Assembly: GCF_000378125.1 (NCBI RefSeq)
Contig: NZ_KB899241.1
Coordinates: 471,652-535,651 of the forward strand
Reading direction: 5' to 3'
Length of the DNA stretch: 64,000 nt
Source: Rudaea cellulosilytica DSM 22992
Lineage (GTDB): Bacteria > Pseudomonadota > Gammaproteobacteria > Xanthomonadales > Rhodanobacteraceae
In this document: positions 37,831 to 50,375 of the stretch, piece after piece
How the letters are laid out: every line of letters begins with the position of its first letter
Numbering within the stretch: position 1 is the stretch's first letter
Notes under the pieces: generated by a model
The model's database searches: none
What the model saw: the letters and a program-made list of their open reading frames with translations, nothing else
Told to the model about the DNA's origin: nothing
Made by a program: the position numbers and the translations under genes

Positions 37831-39492
37831 TCAATCGTCGCTCTTGTTTTCCTCTTCTACCTTTCCTTGCGGCGCGATGTGCGGACCGTTGCACAGGTCC
37901 GACGAGCGCCAGATCAGGATGCGCCCCGTGCGCCACGGCACTTCGAGCTCCGGTTTCACCGGCACGCCGTACTTGGTGTAGAAGGTGATCACCTCGCCAT
38001 CGGGATGCGCGGCGCACCATGTATACAGCTCGCCGAGGTTGATCGCTTCGAACGGCTGCGTGAGCCGCCCCGGAAATTCGAACAGGCCGTGATGCCAGCC
38101 GAGATGGACGACCGGCTTGCCGGCTTCCTGTGCGGCGTGGATGCGGTTGGCCGTTGCGCTGACGTCGAGCGTCGGCCCGACCGCCTGGGCGATCGTGAGC
38201 ACGCCAAGCGTCGCCGCGGCGACACCGCAAAAGGCAACGGTTTGCAGTTGAGCCCGCGCGCGCGGATGCACGAGCAAAAGCACGCCGAGCGCGGCAATCA
38301 GCGCACCCCACAACGGCCAGATGCCGCCGAACACCGCCTGTTCGGTCACCGAGAAGCTGCCGCTACGCACGAGGCCTTCGAGGCCTGGCACACTCATCGC
38401 GTGCTGCACGAGCCAAGGCGCCGCGAACAGAACAATGCCGACTAGCAGAAGCAGAACGCCGAATGCACGCCCACGCACTCGCGCCGCGCCGTCGCCCATG
38501 ACGAGCGAGAAATATAGAGCGAGTCCCGGCAGCAGCGGCACGAGATAGTGCGGCTGCTTGCCGCTGGCGAAACAGAACAACACGAACGCCGGCAGAAACC
38601 AGGCCACGGCGAAACGCGCAGCCTTGCTGCTGGCTAGATTGTCGCGCCAAGCACGCCACGGCGCGCGCAGACTCAAGCTCCAGGGCAGGATCATGAACGG
38701 GAGCACCATGAAGTACCACCAGACAGGCCGCGCATGGGCGAAGCTCTGCGTCATGCGCTCGGCGGTTTGATGGAACACCACGTCGTTGACATAGCTCCAG
38801 CCGCCAGCCGAGACCATGTAGACAAGCCCGACTACGACGCTGGCCACGACACCGGCCAACACCGCCGCGTACCAGCGCAGCGGCGCTTGCCGCGCGGTCG
38901 TGCTCCACCATGGCCCGAGCAGGCCGACGAGGCCGGCGTCTAGCAGCATCACCGGCCCCTTGTTGAGCAGGCCCAGGCTCAGACCCGCCGCGAAGATCGC
39001 GATGCCGCGGTACCAACGCCGCTCGTCGAAATCAATGATGCCGTGTAGGGCGAGCAGCACGCACGCGGCCAGCACGACATCGAACATGATCGCGCTGGCG
39101 AACACCGCGAAGAACACCATGCTCGCGAAAATCTGCGCGGCACGAATGGCCGTGCCGTCGTTCGCCGCGGCATCGATCGGATCGAGGCGACGCACGAGGC
39201 GCTCGAACAGCAGCAGCGCCACCAGCGAGACGACGAGCATACCGAGGCGCACGATCCACACGTTCAAGCCGGCCACAGTCCACGCAACGTTGATCAACCA
39301 GAACAACAGCGGCCCTTTGTGCGAATACAGCTCGCCATTGAGATGCAGCAACAACCATCCCGGCGAATTGCGCAATTCCCAAGCCACCGACAGATAGCGC
39401 GTCTCGTCGATCGGCGTCGCCGGCAGGAACAGCGCGGCCGGCAGCAGGATCAGGAACCAGTAAGTCCGCCAGTCGGCAAAAATCTTCTTCAT
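37831..39492 (-). CDS. ArnT-like membrane glycosyltransferase (GT39/GT83 type)
   Basis: A 553-residue polytopic membrane protein. The N-terminal FLPATPIDETRYLSVAWELR carries the Asp-Glu motif of the PMT/ArnT superfamily in the first periplasmic loop, followed by YSHKGPLLFWLINVAW. About eleven hydrophobic helices follow, then a soluble periplasmic tail (about residues 430-553). Such enzymes transfer a sugar from a polyprenyl-phosphate donor to lipid A, protein or glycan; ArnT itself adds aminoarabinose to lipid A. Nothing nearby (no arn genes) settles the acceptor. Confidence 0.87.
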   Translation of the reverse strand: MKKIFADWRTYWFLILLPAALFLPATPIDETRYLSVAWELRNSPGWLLLHLNGELYSHKGPLLFWLINVAWTVAGLNVWIVRLGMLVVSLVALLLFERLVRRLDPIDAAANDGTAIRAAQIFASMVFFAVFASAIMFDVVLAACVLLALHGIIDFDERRWYRGIAIFAAGLSLGLLNKGPVMLLDAGLVGLLGPWWSTTARQAPLRWYAAVLAGVVASVVVGLVYMVSAGGWSYVNDVVFHQTAERMTQSFAHARPVWWYFMVLPFMILPWSLSLRAPWRAWRDNLASSKAARFAVAWFLPAFVLFCFASGKQPHYLVPLLPGLALYFSLVMGDGAARVRGRAFGVLLLLVGIVLFAAPWLVQHAMSVPGLEGLVRSGSFSVTEQAVFGGIWPLWGALIAALGVLLLVHPRARAQLQTVAFCGVAAATLGVLTIAQAVGPTLDVSATANRIHAAQEAGKPVVHLGWHHGLFEFPGRLTQPFEAINLGELYTWCAAHPDGEVITFYTKYGVPVKPELEVPWRTGRILIWRSSDLCNGPHIAPQGKVEEENKSDD

Positions 39493-39520
39493 GGACGCGA
39501 AATCGGATGGCGGCCTGCCA

Positions 39521-40534
39521 TCAGCCCCTGTTCAACAGATTCTTCAGATCGATGATCGCCGCGTTCGCGCGCGACACGTAGTTGGCCATCACCAGCGAAT
39601 GATTGGCGAAGAAACCGAACGGGCTGCCGTTGAGGATCAGCGGGCTCCACACCGGCTTCTGCGATTCTTCCAGTTCGCGGATCACCTGCTTGAGACTCAC
39701 CATCGCGCCCTTGCGCTCCAGCGTTGGACCGAAATCGGCCTCGATCGCCTTGAGCTGTTCGAGCAATGCCCAGGTGTAGCCGCGCGACTCGTAGAAGATG
39801 TCGTCGATCTTGTTCCACGGCGTCTTCACTACCTGCTGGCCCTGCGCGTTCTGCATCAACGCGGTGCCGGCCGGCGTCTCGCCCTGCAACTGCAGCTGGC
39901 CGACGCTGGCCGACAGGCGCTGCGACAGTGAGCCGAGGCGCGTGGAAACGAGATCGAGATAATCGGCGAGGCTGTCGGCGCGTGCGTAGAACTGCGCACC
40001 GTTCGCGTCGTTCTTGCCGAGCTTCACGAAATAATTCTCGACATGGCCGATCGCCTTGCGGTACTGGCTCTCCGAGCTTGGCAACAACCAGCGATCGTTC
40101 GGCGAGGAGAACAGCGGATCGGCTTCCTTGAGGTCGCCGTCCTCCTCCGACTGCGATTGCGAGCGCGCGAACTTGTTGCGCATCTCGCGGGCGAGGTCGC
40201 GGGTGGCGGTGAGCACGCCAAATTCCCAGTTCGGCACGTTGTCCATCAGCACGCCGGGCGGAAACTTGTCGTTGGAGAGGTAGCCGCCGCGCTTGTCGAG
40301 CAGCGTTTCGGCACTGCCGATCAGGGTTGCGGTGACGACGCTGCCGACGACGACGGGCTGGTTGTGTTGCGCAGAGCGCTCCTGCGCGAACTTGACCACG
40401 TCGAACTGCGCGGGCTCGTAACTCCACCACCACATCAGCGCGAGCACGATGAGCACGTACAGCGTGACGATGACGGTGATGCCACGCAGCCAGTAGCGCC
40501 GTCCGCCGGCGCGCGGAGTCGGGATCGCGTTCAT
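39521..40534 (-). CDS. DUF2333 family membrane-anchored protein
   Basis: A 337-residue protein with one N-terminal transmembrane helix (GITVIVTLYVLIVLALMWWW) and a large periplasmic part. VVGSVVTATLIGSAETLLDK, RGGYLSNDKFPPGVLMDN and ESRGYTWALLEQLKAIEADF are DUF2333 features. The function is unknown; family members occur widely in gammaproteobacteria. The start at 40534 follows AAGGAGG. It is read on the same strand as the ArnT-like gene, 28 bp away, and may share its transcript. Confidence 0.88.
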   Translation of the reverse strand: MNAIPTPRAGGRRYWLRGITVIVTLYVLIVLALMWWWSYEPAQFDVVKFAQERSAQHNQPVVVGSVVTATLIGSAETLLDKRGGYLSNDKFPPGVLMDNVPNWEFGVLTATRDLAREMRNKFARSQSQSEEDGDLKEADPLFSSPNDRWLLPSSESQYRKAIGHVENYFVKLGKNDANGAQFYARADSLADYLDLVSTRLGSLSQRLSASVGQLQLQGETPAGTALMQNAQGQQVVKTPWNKIDDIFYESRGYTWALLEQLKAIEADFGPTLERKGAMVSLKQVIRELEESQKPVWSPLILNGSPFGFFANHSLVMANYVSRANAAIIDLKNLLNRG

Positions 40535-40632
40535 GGGAGCCTCCTTACTGCTTGCAGCGTCGTACGGGTCTGCATTGTGCCGCAAAGCATGCGGCGCTTG
40601 CATGCTTGCCGGCGCAACCGGGAGGCGGCCGT

Positions 40633-44366
<3,734 letters not shown>

Positions 44367-44460
44367 TCAACAAAAAGGGAGGCGGCGCCGGGCTTTTCGT
44401 GAAGAATTCACGCGGCGCATGCGCGTCGTTGCCTGCGCTGCATCCGCAACACTCACTCCA

Positions 44461-44537
44461 AGCTCCCTACGCCGGCACAACCCGGATCAGGTACCAAGGG
44501 TTTCTCTCAGCCCGCGATCTGCACGGGCACCCCTGCT
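44461..44537 (-). promoter_or_regulatory. TPP riboswitch upstream of thiC
   Basis: On the minus strand the THI-box pieces appear in order: GGGGTGCCCG, GGGCTGAGAGA, ACCCTTGGTACCTGATCCGG, TTGTGCCGGCGTAGGGA. CTGAGAG and ACCTGATCC are the universally conserved pyrimidine- and pyrophosphate-sensor segments. It ends about 105 bp before the thiC start, so thiamine diphosphate should switch off thiC and, by coupling, the downstream fusion gene. Confidence 0.96.
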
Positions 44538-44585
44538 TCGTATGCAATTGAAACACGTGCAACGCCGCAATGCGAGCGATCGCGC

Positions 44586-44728
44586 AGAAGCTGTTCTCAA
44601 ATCGTAGCGAGCGAAGGCAGTTTGGCCGCGCGCGGAGCGCTGGAACCGGCGTGTACAGTCGAGTACGTGAGGATTCCGAGCACCGCACGTGGCCAAAATG
44701 CCGAGCGCAGTTAGATTTGAAAGCAGCT
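44586..44728. repeat. Dispersed inverted repeat, copy B
   Basis: Outer arms CTG..TCAAATC..TTTGGCC (44589-44625) and GGCCAAAATGCC..GATTTGA..CAG (to 44725) pair imperfectly over about 37 bp. The centre, read on the minus strand, contains GCGGTGCTCGGAATCCTCA and CCGGTTCC, the same words as copy A. It ends within six bases of the stop codon of the CadC-like gene. The rest of 44354-44730 is the riboswitch and its leader. Confidence 0.8.
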
Positions 44729-44730
44729 GC

Positions 44731-46653
44731 TCAATCGCAGTGCACCGCGGCTTCCTCCGCGCGGCAACGATCCGGCCAGCCGTGCACGCGCCAGTAGTCG
44801 ACGAAGCGATTGCGCGCGACATAGTCGGCGAAGGCTGCGTCGCGCCGGTGGCTGGCGAGTTCCTCGTTCCATAGCATCGAACTCATGCTCGACTGGCCAT
44901 GCCGCCAGATCGCTTCGAGCATGGCGATGTCGCCTGCGATGTCAGGTTCGGGATCAAGCACGCGTGTCCAGTTGGCATGCTGACCGTCCGTTTCCGAACG
45001 CGCGATCGCCGCGCGCGCGGCCGACCATTTGGTCGCATCCTGCAGGGCATCGAGTACAGCGGTGTATGACGCCTGCCAGCGCGCATCCTCGGGCGTGGCC
45101 GCGCGTGCAGCGGCGACATCGCCGCGCCAGACGGCGTTGAACCAGATGCCCGCCTGGCGCTTGAACGGCACCGCGGCGAAGTAGGTCGTCGCCTCCTCGT
45201 GCCGACCTAACGTGTCGAGCGCATGGCCGAGCATGAAGTTGACTTCGATCGAGAGCGGATCGAAACGGTACGCGGTACGCACTTCGTCGAGCGCACGCGT
45301 GAGATAGCCCAGCGTGGTGAGCCGGCGCGCGTGCCAAAGGCGCAGCGTCGTATCCGCGGGCGCAAGCTCGATCGCGTGCTGCGTCAGCGCGATGCACGGC
45401 TCCCATTCGGCGTTGCGGCATTTGTCGTCGGCAATCACCGTATAAGGCTCGGCGAGATTTGCATCGAGCTTGAGCGCGGTCTGCGCTTCGGCCAGCGCGG
45501 CAATGCGCATCGTGCGCGCACTCTCAGCGTCGATATAGGACGGCTGGGTCAGTGCCATCGCGAGCCCCGCATGCGCGCGCGCGTAGCCGGGCGCGTCGGC
45601 GACCAGCACGCGGAAATCCGCCACGGCGCGATGCCAGTCGACGACGTCAAAGCGCAGCCAATGACGCGCCTCGAGGTAGCGCCGGTACAGCACCGGATCT
45701 TCGCTGCGCCGCAGTTCCGCCTGCAGGGAGGGCGACAAGGTCAGCGCCAGCGCCTGCGACACCGCTTCGACAATCTCTCGACGCAATGCGAACACGTCCG
45801 TCCCTGCGCGATCGAAATTGCGGCTCCACAACACCTCGCCCGAAGCAATCTCGGTCAGACGCAGTTGCGCATGCAAGGCCTCGCCGTCGCGGCGCAATGC
45901 GCCGACCAGCGCATAGCGAACGCCGAGCTGCTGCGCGAGCCGGCTCAGATCTTCGTCGCCCGCGCTTGTGCGGCCGGCCGAACTTCGTGCAATCACGCGC
46001 AAGCCATCGAGGCGCGCGAGGGTGGCGATCAGATCATCCGCAAGACCGTCGGCAAAGGCGCGATCCCCGGTCGCGTCGGCGTCGAGGCGGAACGGCATCA
46101 CGACCAGTCCGCCGTCGGCGACACCGGTCGTCCCGGCGTTTGCGCTCGCCGACACTGCGATCTTGCGCTGCGGCCACGCGACATACGCAGACAAAAGCCC
46201 GAGCATCACGATTGCGACAAGGGCGAACGGGATACGCCAGCGCGACGATCCCGGCTGCGCCTGTGCCGGCGCAGCCGTAATCGGCGACGCCTGTACCTCT
46301 GCGGGCGCCGTGTCGACTGCAACGTGAGGCGATTCGACGGCCGCAACGAAACGGTAACCTTGCTTGGGCACGGTCTGGATGTAGCGCTCGCCATCATCGT
46401 CTAGCGCGCGGCGCACCTGCCAGATGATCTTGCTCAGGCTCGCATCGGAGACGACGGTATGCGGCCACAGCGCCGCGACGAATTGATCCTTGCCGACGAG
46501 CTGCCCGGCGCGCGCGACGAGCAAGGCCAGGGTATCGAACGCTTTCGGCGGCAGGTCGATTTCTTCTCCGTCGCGATGCAGGCGACGTTCGGCAACGTCG
46601 AACACGAACGGTCCGAAGGCGCAGCGAGAGGGAGGAGCCTTGTCTGCGACCAC
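44731..46653 (-). CDS. CadC-like membrane-bound winged-helix regulator with TPR sensor part
   Basis: A 640-residue one-component regulator. Residues 10-105 are an OmpR-type winged helix (LPPKAFDTLALLVARAGQLV, SDASLSKIIWQVRRALDDDG, YIQTVPKQGYRFVA). A Pro/Ala linker leads to a single transmembrane helix (about 140-160). The periplasmic part begins with an adenylate-cyclase-associated/TolB-like segment (RAFADGLADDLIATLARLDG), followed by TPR-like repeats (about 330-560). It is predicted to sense an external signal and bind DNA from the membrane. The GTG at 46653 is the only reasonable start. It is divergent from the IPTL-CTERM gene, a possible target. Confidence 0.86.
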   Translation of the reverse strand: MVADKAPPSRCAFGPFVFDVAERRLHRDGEEIDLPPKAFDTLALLVARAGQLVGKDQFVAALWPHTVVSDASLSKIIWQVRRALDDDGERYIQTVPKQGYRFVAAVESPHVAVDTAPAEVQASPITAAPAQAQPGSSRWRIPFALVAIVMLGLLSAYVAWPQRKIAVSASANAGTTGVADGGLVVMPFRLDADATGDRAFADGLADDLIATLARLDGLRVIARSSAGRTSAGDEDLSRLAQQLGVRYALVGALRRDGEALHAQLRLTEIASGEVLWSRNFDRAGTDVFALRREIVEAVSQALALTLSPSLQAELRRSEDPVLYRRYLEARHWLRFDVVDWHRAVADFRVLVADAPGYARAHAGLAMALTQPSYIDAESARTMRIAALAEAQTALKLDANLAEPYTVIADDKCRNAEWEPCIALTQHAIELAPADTTLRLWHARRLTTLGYLTRALDEVRTAYRFDPLSIEVNFMLGHALDTLGRHEEATTYFAAVPFKRQAGIWFNAVWRGDVAAARAATPEDARWQASYTAVLDALQDATKWSAARAAIARSETDGQHANWTRVLDPEPDIAGDIAMLEAIWRHGQSSMSSMLWNEELASHRRDAAFADYVARNRFVDYWRVHGWPDRCRAEEAAVHCD

Positions 46654-46746
46654 GAAGCGACCGTCTGTCGGGTTGTGAACCTAGGGGATAGCACGTCGCG
46701 AATTAAAAACGACAAAAAAAGGATACGCCGGCAAGGACTTTTCTGC

Positions 46747-46767
46747 ATGCACTATCGCAGAGTGCAT
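46747..46767. promoter_or_regulatory. Perfect 7-bp palindrome in divergent promoter region
   Basis: ATGCACT, seven bases, AGTGCAT lies in the 209-bp gap between the CadC-like regulator and the IPTL-CTERM gene. The gap also has an A-rich stretch (46704-46722). A dyad of this size in a divergent intergenic region is a candidate operator; the binding protein is unknown. Confidence 0.4.
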
Positions 46768-46862
46768 GGTCGGTACCACCCGACCGCGGACAACGCGCAT
46801 GCGAAGTATCCGCAGCGGCGTCGCTCGAGCGGGAAACGACTTTCATCCAGCGGAGACCGGAA

Positions 46863-47990
46863 ATGCGGAAGTTTTTGGCGATATGGGCGGCATGGGGCAT
46901 GTTCTTCGCGCCAAGCACATGGGCGGCGGCGTACACGTTCACCTCGGCGAATTACAGTTCCGGCCAGATCACGGTGGGATCCAATCCTTATACGACCGCG
47001 ATGCAGACGATCGGATCGTTCACAGTCGGCGCGCTGCCGGCGAATCAGTCGACTCAGTCGGACGCCATCGGATCCCTGCAGACCTGGAGCGTCAACGACG
47101 GTGTGACCACCCATACGCCGGCAAATTCGATACCGACTCTCTTCTCGGTCAGCACTGACGCCAGCGGCACCATCACCGGTTTCACGCTCAACGTTACTAC
47201 CTCGCCGGTTACGGCAGGGCAGCCGGCGTATGCGGCTTTTATCAGCATGGCCGCCAACGGCTACCGCAACGTCACCGTCCAATACGACTCGTCTTGCTCG
47301 GCGCCGGCAACGGATACTTCGACCGGCAAGACCTTCTGCAATTCCCTGATCTACACCGGTGGCGATACGGTCGCCACCGCCGCGGCGCTTGCGGGCAGTT
47401 TCAGCACGGGCGGCACCGCGCCGACGACCTATGTCGTCACCCCAAGCGCCGGCACAGGTGGCACGATTTCGCCGAGCACGCCGCAAACTGTCAATTCGGG
47501 CGCTACAGCCACGTTCACCATGACGCCAGTTTCGGGTTACCAGCTCGCCAGCGTCAGCGGCACTTGCGGTGGCGCGCTGAGCGGCAATACCTACACCACC
47601 CAAGCGGTTACTGCGAACTGCACGGTGATCGCGACGTTCAGCGTTGCGCCTCCAACGACGTACACGGTCACACCCAACGCTGGCCCGGGCGGCACGATTT
47701 CGCCGAACACACCGCTGGCGGTCAACTCGGGCGCGACGACGATATTCACCCTCACGCCCAATCCGGGCTATCAGGTCGCCAGCGTCGGGGGCACCTGCGG
47801 CGGCACGCTGAGTGGCAATGCCTACACCACCAATGCGATTACCGCCAACTGCACGGTGAGTGCGGCCTTCAGCGTCGCCTCCGCACCCGCCCCCACAGCA
47901 TCGGCACCGACGCTCGGGCAATGGGGACTCATCTTGCTGCTGTCCGGCATGTGCGCCGCCGTTGTCCGGCACGGACGGCGCGCACGCTGA
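46863..47990 (+). CDS. Exported IPTL-CTERM protein with two bacterial-repeat domains
   Basis: A 375-residue surface protein. The signal peptide is MRKFLAIWAAWGMFFAPSTW (cleavage near AAA). The N-terminal region of about 185 residues is beta-rich with a Cys pair. Two consecutive modules of about 72 residues follow, each with YTVTP-AG-GGTISP, VNSGATxxFT, GYQ-ASVxGTCGGxLSGN and TANCTV. The C-terminus is an IPTL-CTERM sorting signal (APTLGQWGLILLLSGMCAAV, then RHGRRAR). Such signals direct handling by exosortase-like or rhombosortase systems. Function unknown; adhesion or matrix is plausible. Confidence 0.88.
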   Translation: MRKFLAIWAAWGMFFAPSTWAAAYTFTSANYSSGQITVGSNPYTTAMQTIGSFTVGALPANQSTQSDAIGSLQTWSVNDGVTTHTPANSIPTLFSVSTDASGTITGFTLNVTTSPVTAGQPAYAAFISMAANGYRNVTVQYDSSCSAPATDTSTGKTFCNSLIYTGGDTVATAAALAGSFSTGGTAPTTYVVTPSAGTGGTISPSTPQTVNSGATATFTMTPVSGYQLASVSGTCGGALSGNTYTTQAVTANCTVIATFSVAPPTTYTVTPNAGPGGTISPNTPLAVNSGATTIFTLTPNPGYQVASVGGTCGGTLSGNAYTTNAITANCTVSAAFSVASAPAPTASAPTLGQWGLILLLSGMCAAVVRHGRRAR

Positions 47991-48007
47991 TCCTGCATCT
48001 CTCCGCG

Positions 48008-48646
48008 ATGAAGACGATGAAACGGGCCGTGCTGTGCTTGGCGTTCTCGCTACTGGTCGCGAGCTCGCCGCAGGTGTACGCCGACGGCATTGCGCCGCAG
48101 GCCCGTCAGAATTTCGTTAGCATCGACGCGCTCGATGTCGAGCACCACTGGCCCGCGGGCGTGCATGTGCATTGGGAGTCGGGCGAGCCGGACGGCAAGC
48201 CCGAGTCAGGCATCGGCAAGCACACACACTGCAGCGTCTTTGTCGCAGCGGCCGCGAAGCTGCTCGGCATCTACATCCTGCGCCCACCCGAGCACAAACA
48301 GATATTGCTCGCGAACGCCCAGGTCGACTGGCTCGCGGGCGAAGGCGCGAGCCACGGCTGGCGGCCGTTGCGTGATGCCGCCGAGGCGCAGGCGCAGGCC
48401 AATCGCGGCCTGTTCGTCGTCGCCGCCTACAAGAACCGTCGCGACGACAAGCCCGGCCACATCGCGATCGTCCGTCCCGGGATGAAAAGCTCCGCCGCGC
48501 TCACCCATGAAGGCCCGGACATCACCCAGGCCGGCGGCCGCAACTATCGCAGCACGACGCTCGTGCAGGGTTTCGCCGGCCATCCGTCCGCATGGCGCGA
48601 CCGCGAGGTGCGCTTCTACGCGCATGCGCCGGAACTCCCGCGTTGA
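48008..48646 (+). CDS. Exported protein with papain-fold (NlpC/P60- or CHAP-like) active-site pattern
   Basis: A 212-residue protein with a Sec signal peptide (MKTMKRAVLCLAFSLLVASS, cleavage near YA-DG). KHTHCSVFVAAAAKLLGI (Cys about 75, at the start of a helix) and KPGHIAIVRPG (His about 151, on a strand) have the Cys-then-His spacing of NlpC/P60 or CHAP amidases. A cell-wall hydrolase role is therefore possible, but overall similarity to a named family is not evident to me. It starts 17 bp after the IPTL-CTERM gene and may be co-transcribed. An ATG at 48017 is an alternative start. Confidence 0.65.
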   Translation: MKTMKRAVLCLAFSLLVASSPQVYADGIAPQARQNFVSIDALDVEHHWPAGVHVHWESGEPDGKPESGIGKHTHCSVFVAAAAKLLGIYILRPPEHKQILLANAQVDWLAGEGASHGWRPLRDAAEAQAQANRGLFVVAAYKNRRDDKPGHIAIVRPGMKSSAALTHEGPDITQAGGRNYRSTTLVQGFAGHPSAWRDREVRFYAHAPELPR

Positions 48647-48825
48647 TGTCCGGCGCAAACTTCGATTGATCTGGCGGCAGCGCTGCGCAGTCCGAGGCTG
48701 AATGCCCGGCAACCACTGCGCGCCACCACCCACGCCCTGCGACGAAACCCGGCGCCTACCCGTCTTGTCTATCGTTCCCGCAGGCCGCAGAGTATCTGGG
48801 CCTGGTTCATCCGACGAGGTTTGCC

Positions 48826-49374
48826 ATGAAGACGTATCGCCATTCGACATTCCGTCCGCTGATCGCGGTCGCCGCGGCCTGCCTCGCGCTCGCCGCCTGC
48901 GCCGCACCAGGACCGAAGAAAGCGTTGCCCGAACGCGTCCAGGTCAGCTGGGCGCCTAACGACCAGTTGACCGAGGTCAAGAACAACTCCTTCGGGCGCG
49001 GCTGGCTCAAGCCAGCGGATTGGCAGAAGACGCTGTCCGAGTACTTGCGCAAGCGCGCCGATCTCGTCCTGCCGCCGGGGCAAAAGCTCGAAGTGATCTT
49101 CGAGGACATCAAGCTCGCCGGCGATTTCGAGCCTTGGCGTGGTCCGAATGCGCAGGATATCCGCTTCATGAAGGATATCTATCCGCCGCGCGCGACGCTG
49201 CGCTACCGAGTAATCGACGCGAACGGCACCACGATCCGCGAGGGCGAGAGCAAGCTTTCCGACCTGGCCTACCTGCAGCGCACGACGGTCGTGAACTCGA
49301 CCGATCCGCTGCGCTACGACAAGCAGATGCTCGACGACTGGCTCGACAAGGAATTCACGCGCAAGCAGTCGTGA
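48826..49374 (+). CDS. DUF3016 lipoprotein
   Basis: A 182-residue predicted lipoprotein. The lipobox LAAC (Cys about 25) follows a hydrophobic stretch. The mature part matches DUF3016: VQVSWAPNDQLTEVKNN, KLEVIFEDIKLAGDFEPWRG, FMKDIYPPRATLRYRVID and LRYDKQMLDDWLDKEF. It is probably attached to a membrane facing the periplasm. Function is unknown for the family. It converges with the regulator gene to its right. Confidence 0.88.
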   Translation: MKTYRHSTFRPLIAVAAACLALAACAAPGPKKALPERVQVSWAPNDQLTEVKNNSFGRGWLKPADWQKTLSEYLRKRADLVLPPGQKLEVIFEDIKLAGDFEPWRGPNAQDIRFMKDIYPPRATLRYRVIDANGTTIREGESKLSDLAYLQRTTVVNSTDPLRYDKQMLDDWLDKEFTRKQS

Positions 49375-49393
49375 GCTGCGGATCGTAACCAGC

Positions 49394-50104
49394 TCAACGC
49401 GCGCCGCGAGTAGACCGTTTTGCAGGTGGTTTCGCGGCGCGTTCGCTTTTATCCGTTGCCGGCACCCGCACTGCCTGGCTGTCGCCATGCAGTGAATACA
49501 GCGATTCGAGCAGGCCTTCGTCGGCGCTCGAGCAGACCGCAAGTACCAGCGCCTCGTCGCAACCTTCGGCTGCCACATAGGCGTGCCCCATGTTGCTGTC
49601 GATGTAGATCGACTCGCCTTCGTGCAGAACGATCGGATCGTAGAATTCCGTATTCACCTGCACCGCCCCTTCGAGCACGTAGATGAACTCCTCGCCGGAG
49701 TGACGCACGAGTTCGCCGAATTCCTCCACGCTCTTCGCGCGGATGCGCGTGAACACTGGCACCATGCGCTTGCGGCGCAGTTCCGGACACAGATAGTAGT
49801 AGTCGTAGTTCTTCGTGTTGACGCGCACCGCCTCGCTCATGCGACCGACGCTGCGCCGCGCCGTCACCGCCGTCTCGCCGGCTTCAGCCGGATCGGCGAA
49901 CAGTTCCGACATGCGGATATTGAGGCGCTGGCTCAGCTGCAGCAGCTTGTCGTAGGTCAGCGTCAGCCGGTTGTGCTCGACTTTGGATAGCGTCGACACG
50001 GGAATCTCCGTGCGTTCGCTCATCTCCTTCAGCGTCCAGCCGTGGCGTGCGCGCAGCCCGCGCAGGAGGCCACCGAGAGTGTGGTGGCGCGCTTTCCCGT
50101 CCAT
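49394..50104 (-). CDS. XRE-family regulator with C-terminal cupin sensor
   Basis: A 236-residue transcription factor. Residues 10-65 are a lambda-repressor-type HTH (LRARHGWTLKEMSERTEIPV, then STLSKVEHNRLTL). Residues 115-200 are a cupin barrel (RHSGEEFIYVLEGAVQVNTE, LHEGESIYIDSNMGHAYVA) that probably binds a small effector. A basic tail ends the protein. The ATG at 50104 is preferred over a GTG at 50122 because AAGGA lies just upstream. It is divergent from the dipeptide operon. The intergenic region carries three copies of an AATCAGGA half-site, one next to its own start, suggesting that it controls the operon and itself. Confidence 0.9.
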   Translation of the reverse strand: MDGKARHHTLGGLLRGLRARHGWTLKEMSERTEIPVSTLSKVEHNRLTLTYDKLLQLSQRLNIRMSELFADPAEAGETAVTARRSVGRMSEAVRVNTKNYDYYYLCPELRRKRMVPVFTRIRAKSVEEFGELVRHSGEEFIYVLEGAVQVNTEFYDPIVLHEGESIYIDSNMGHAYVAAEGCDEALVLAVCSSADEGLLESLYSLHGDSQAVRVPATDKSERAAKPPAKRSTRGAR

Positions 50105-50125
50105 CGATTCCTTTTCTTTCACAAA

Positions 50126-50139
50126 TTTTCCAATCAGGA
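50126..50139. promoter_or_regulatory. Single AATCAGGA half-site near the regulator start
   Basis: TTTTCCAATCAGGA matches 12 of 14 positions of the right arm of the operator at 50327-50340 (TTCTCTAATCAGGA). It lies about 22-35 bp upstream of the XRE-cupin start codon, consistent with autoregulation. Confidence 0.5.
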
Positions 50140-50300
50140 CATTTCACCGGATATTCGCACCCCGGAAGCATATCGTCCCGCCGATGCGGGTCAACCTCCG
50201 GAACGCAGTATTTCTCGGTCGATACCCCGGAAATCCAGGCGTGACGCTCACTTGGCCATGCGATTTACTGAGGACGAATCTACGCCCGGATCATAATTTG

Positions 50301-50340
50301 TCCTGATTAGAAAATATTGTTGACAATTCTCTAATCAGGA
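50301..50340. promoter_or_regulatory. Operator: perfect 11-bp inverted repeat
   Basis: TCCTGATTAGA (50301-50311) and TCTAATCAGGA (50330-50340) are exact reverse complements separated by 18 bp. The right arm lies between the -35 and -10 boxes of the operon promoter. The likely ligand is the divergently encoded XRE-cupin regulator. Confidence 0.75.
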
Positions 50341-50347
50341 TCATACT
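50320..50347 (+). promoter_or_regulatory. Sigma70 promoter of the dipeptide operon
   Basis: TTGACA (50320-50325) is a perfect -35. After 16 bp, CATACT (50342-50347) matches four of six -10 positions. It lies 29 bp upstream of the first dipeptidase gene and overlaps the operator, so binding there should block RNA polymerase. Confidence 0.65.
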
Positions 50348-50375
50348 CGCCCCAGCACGCCAATTGGGGACGACT

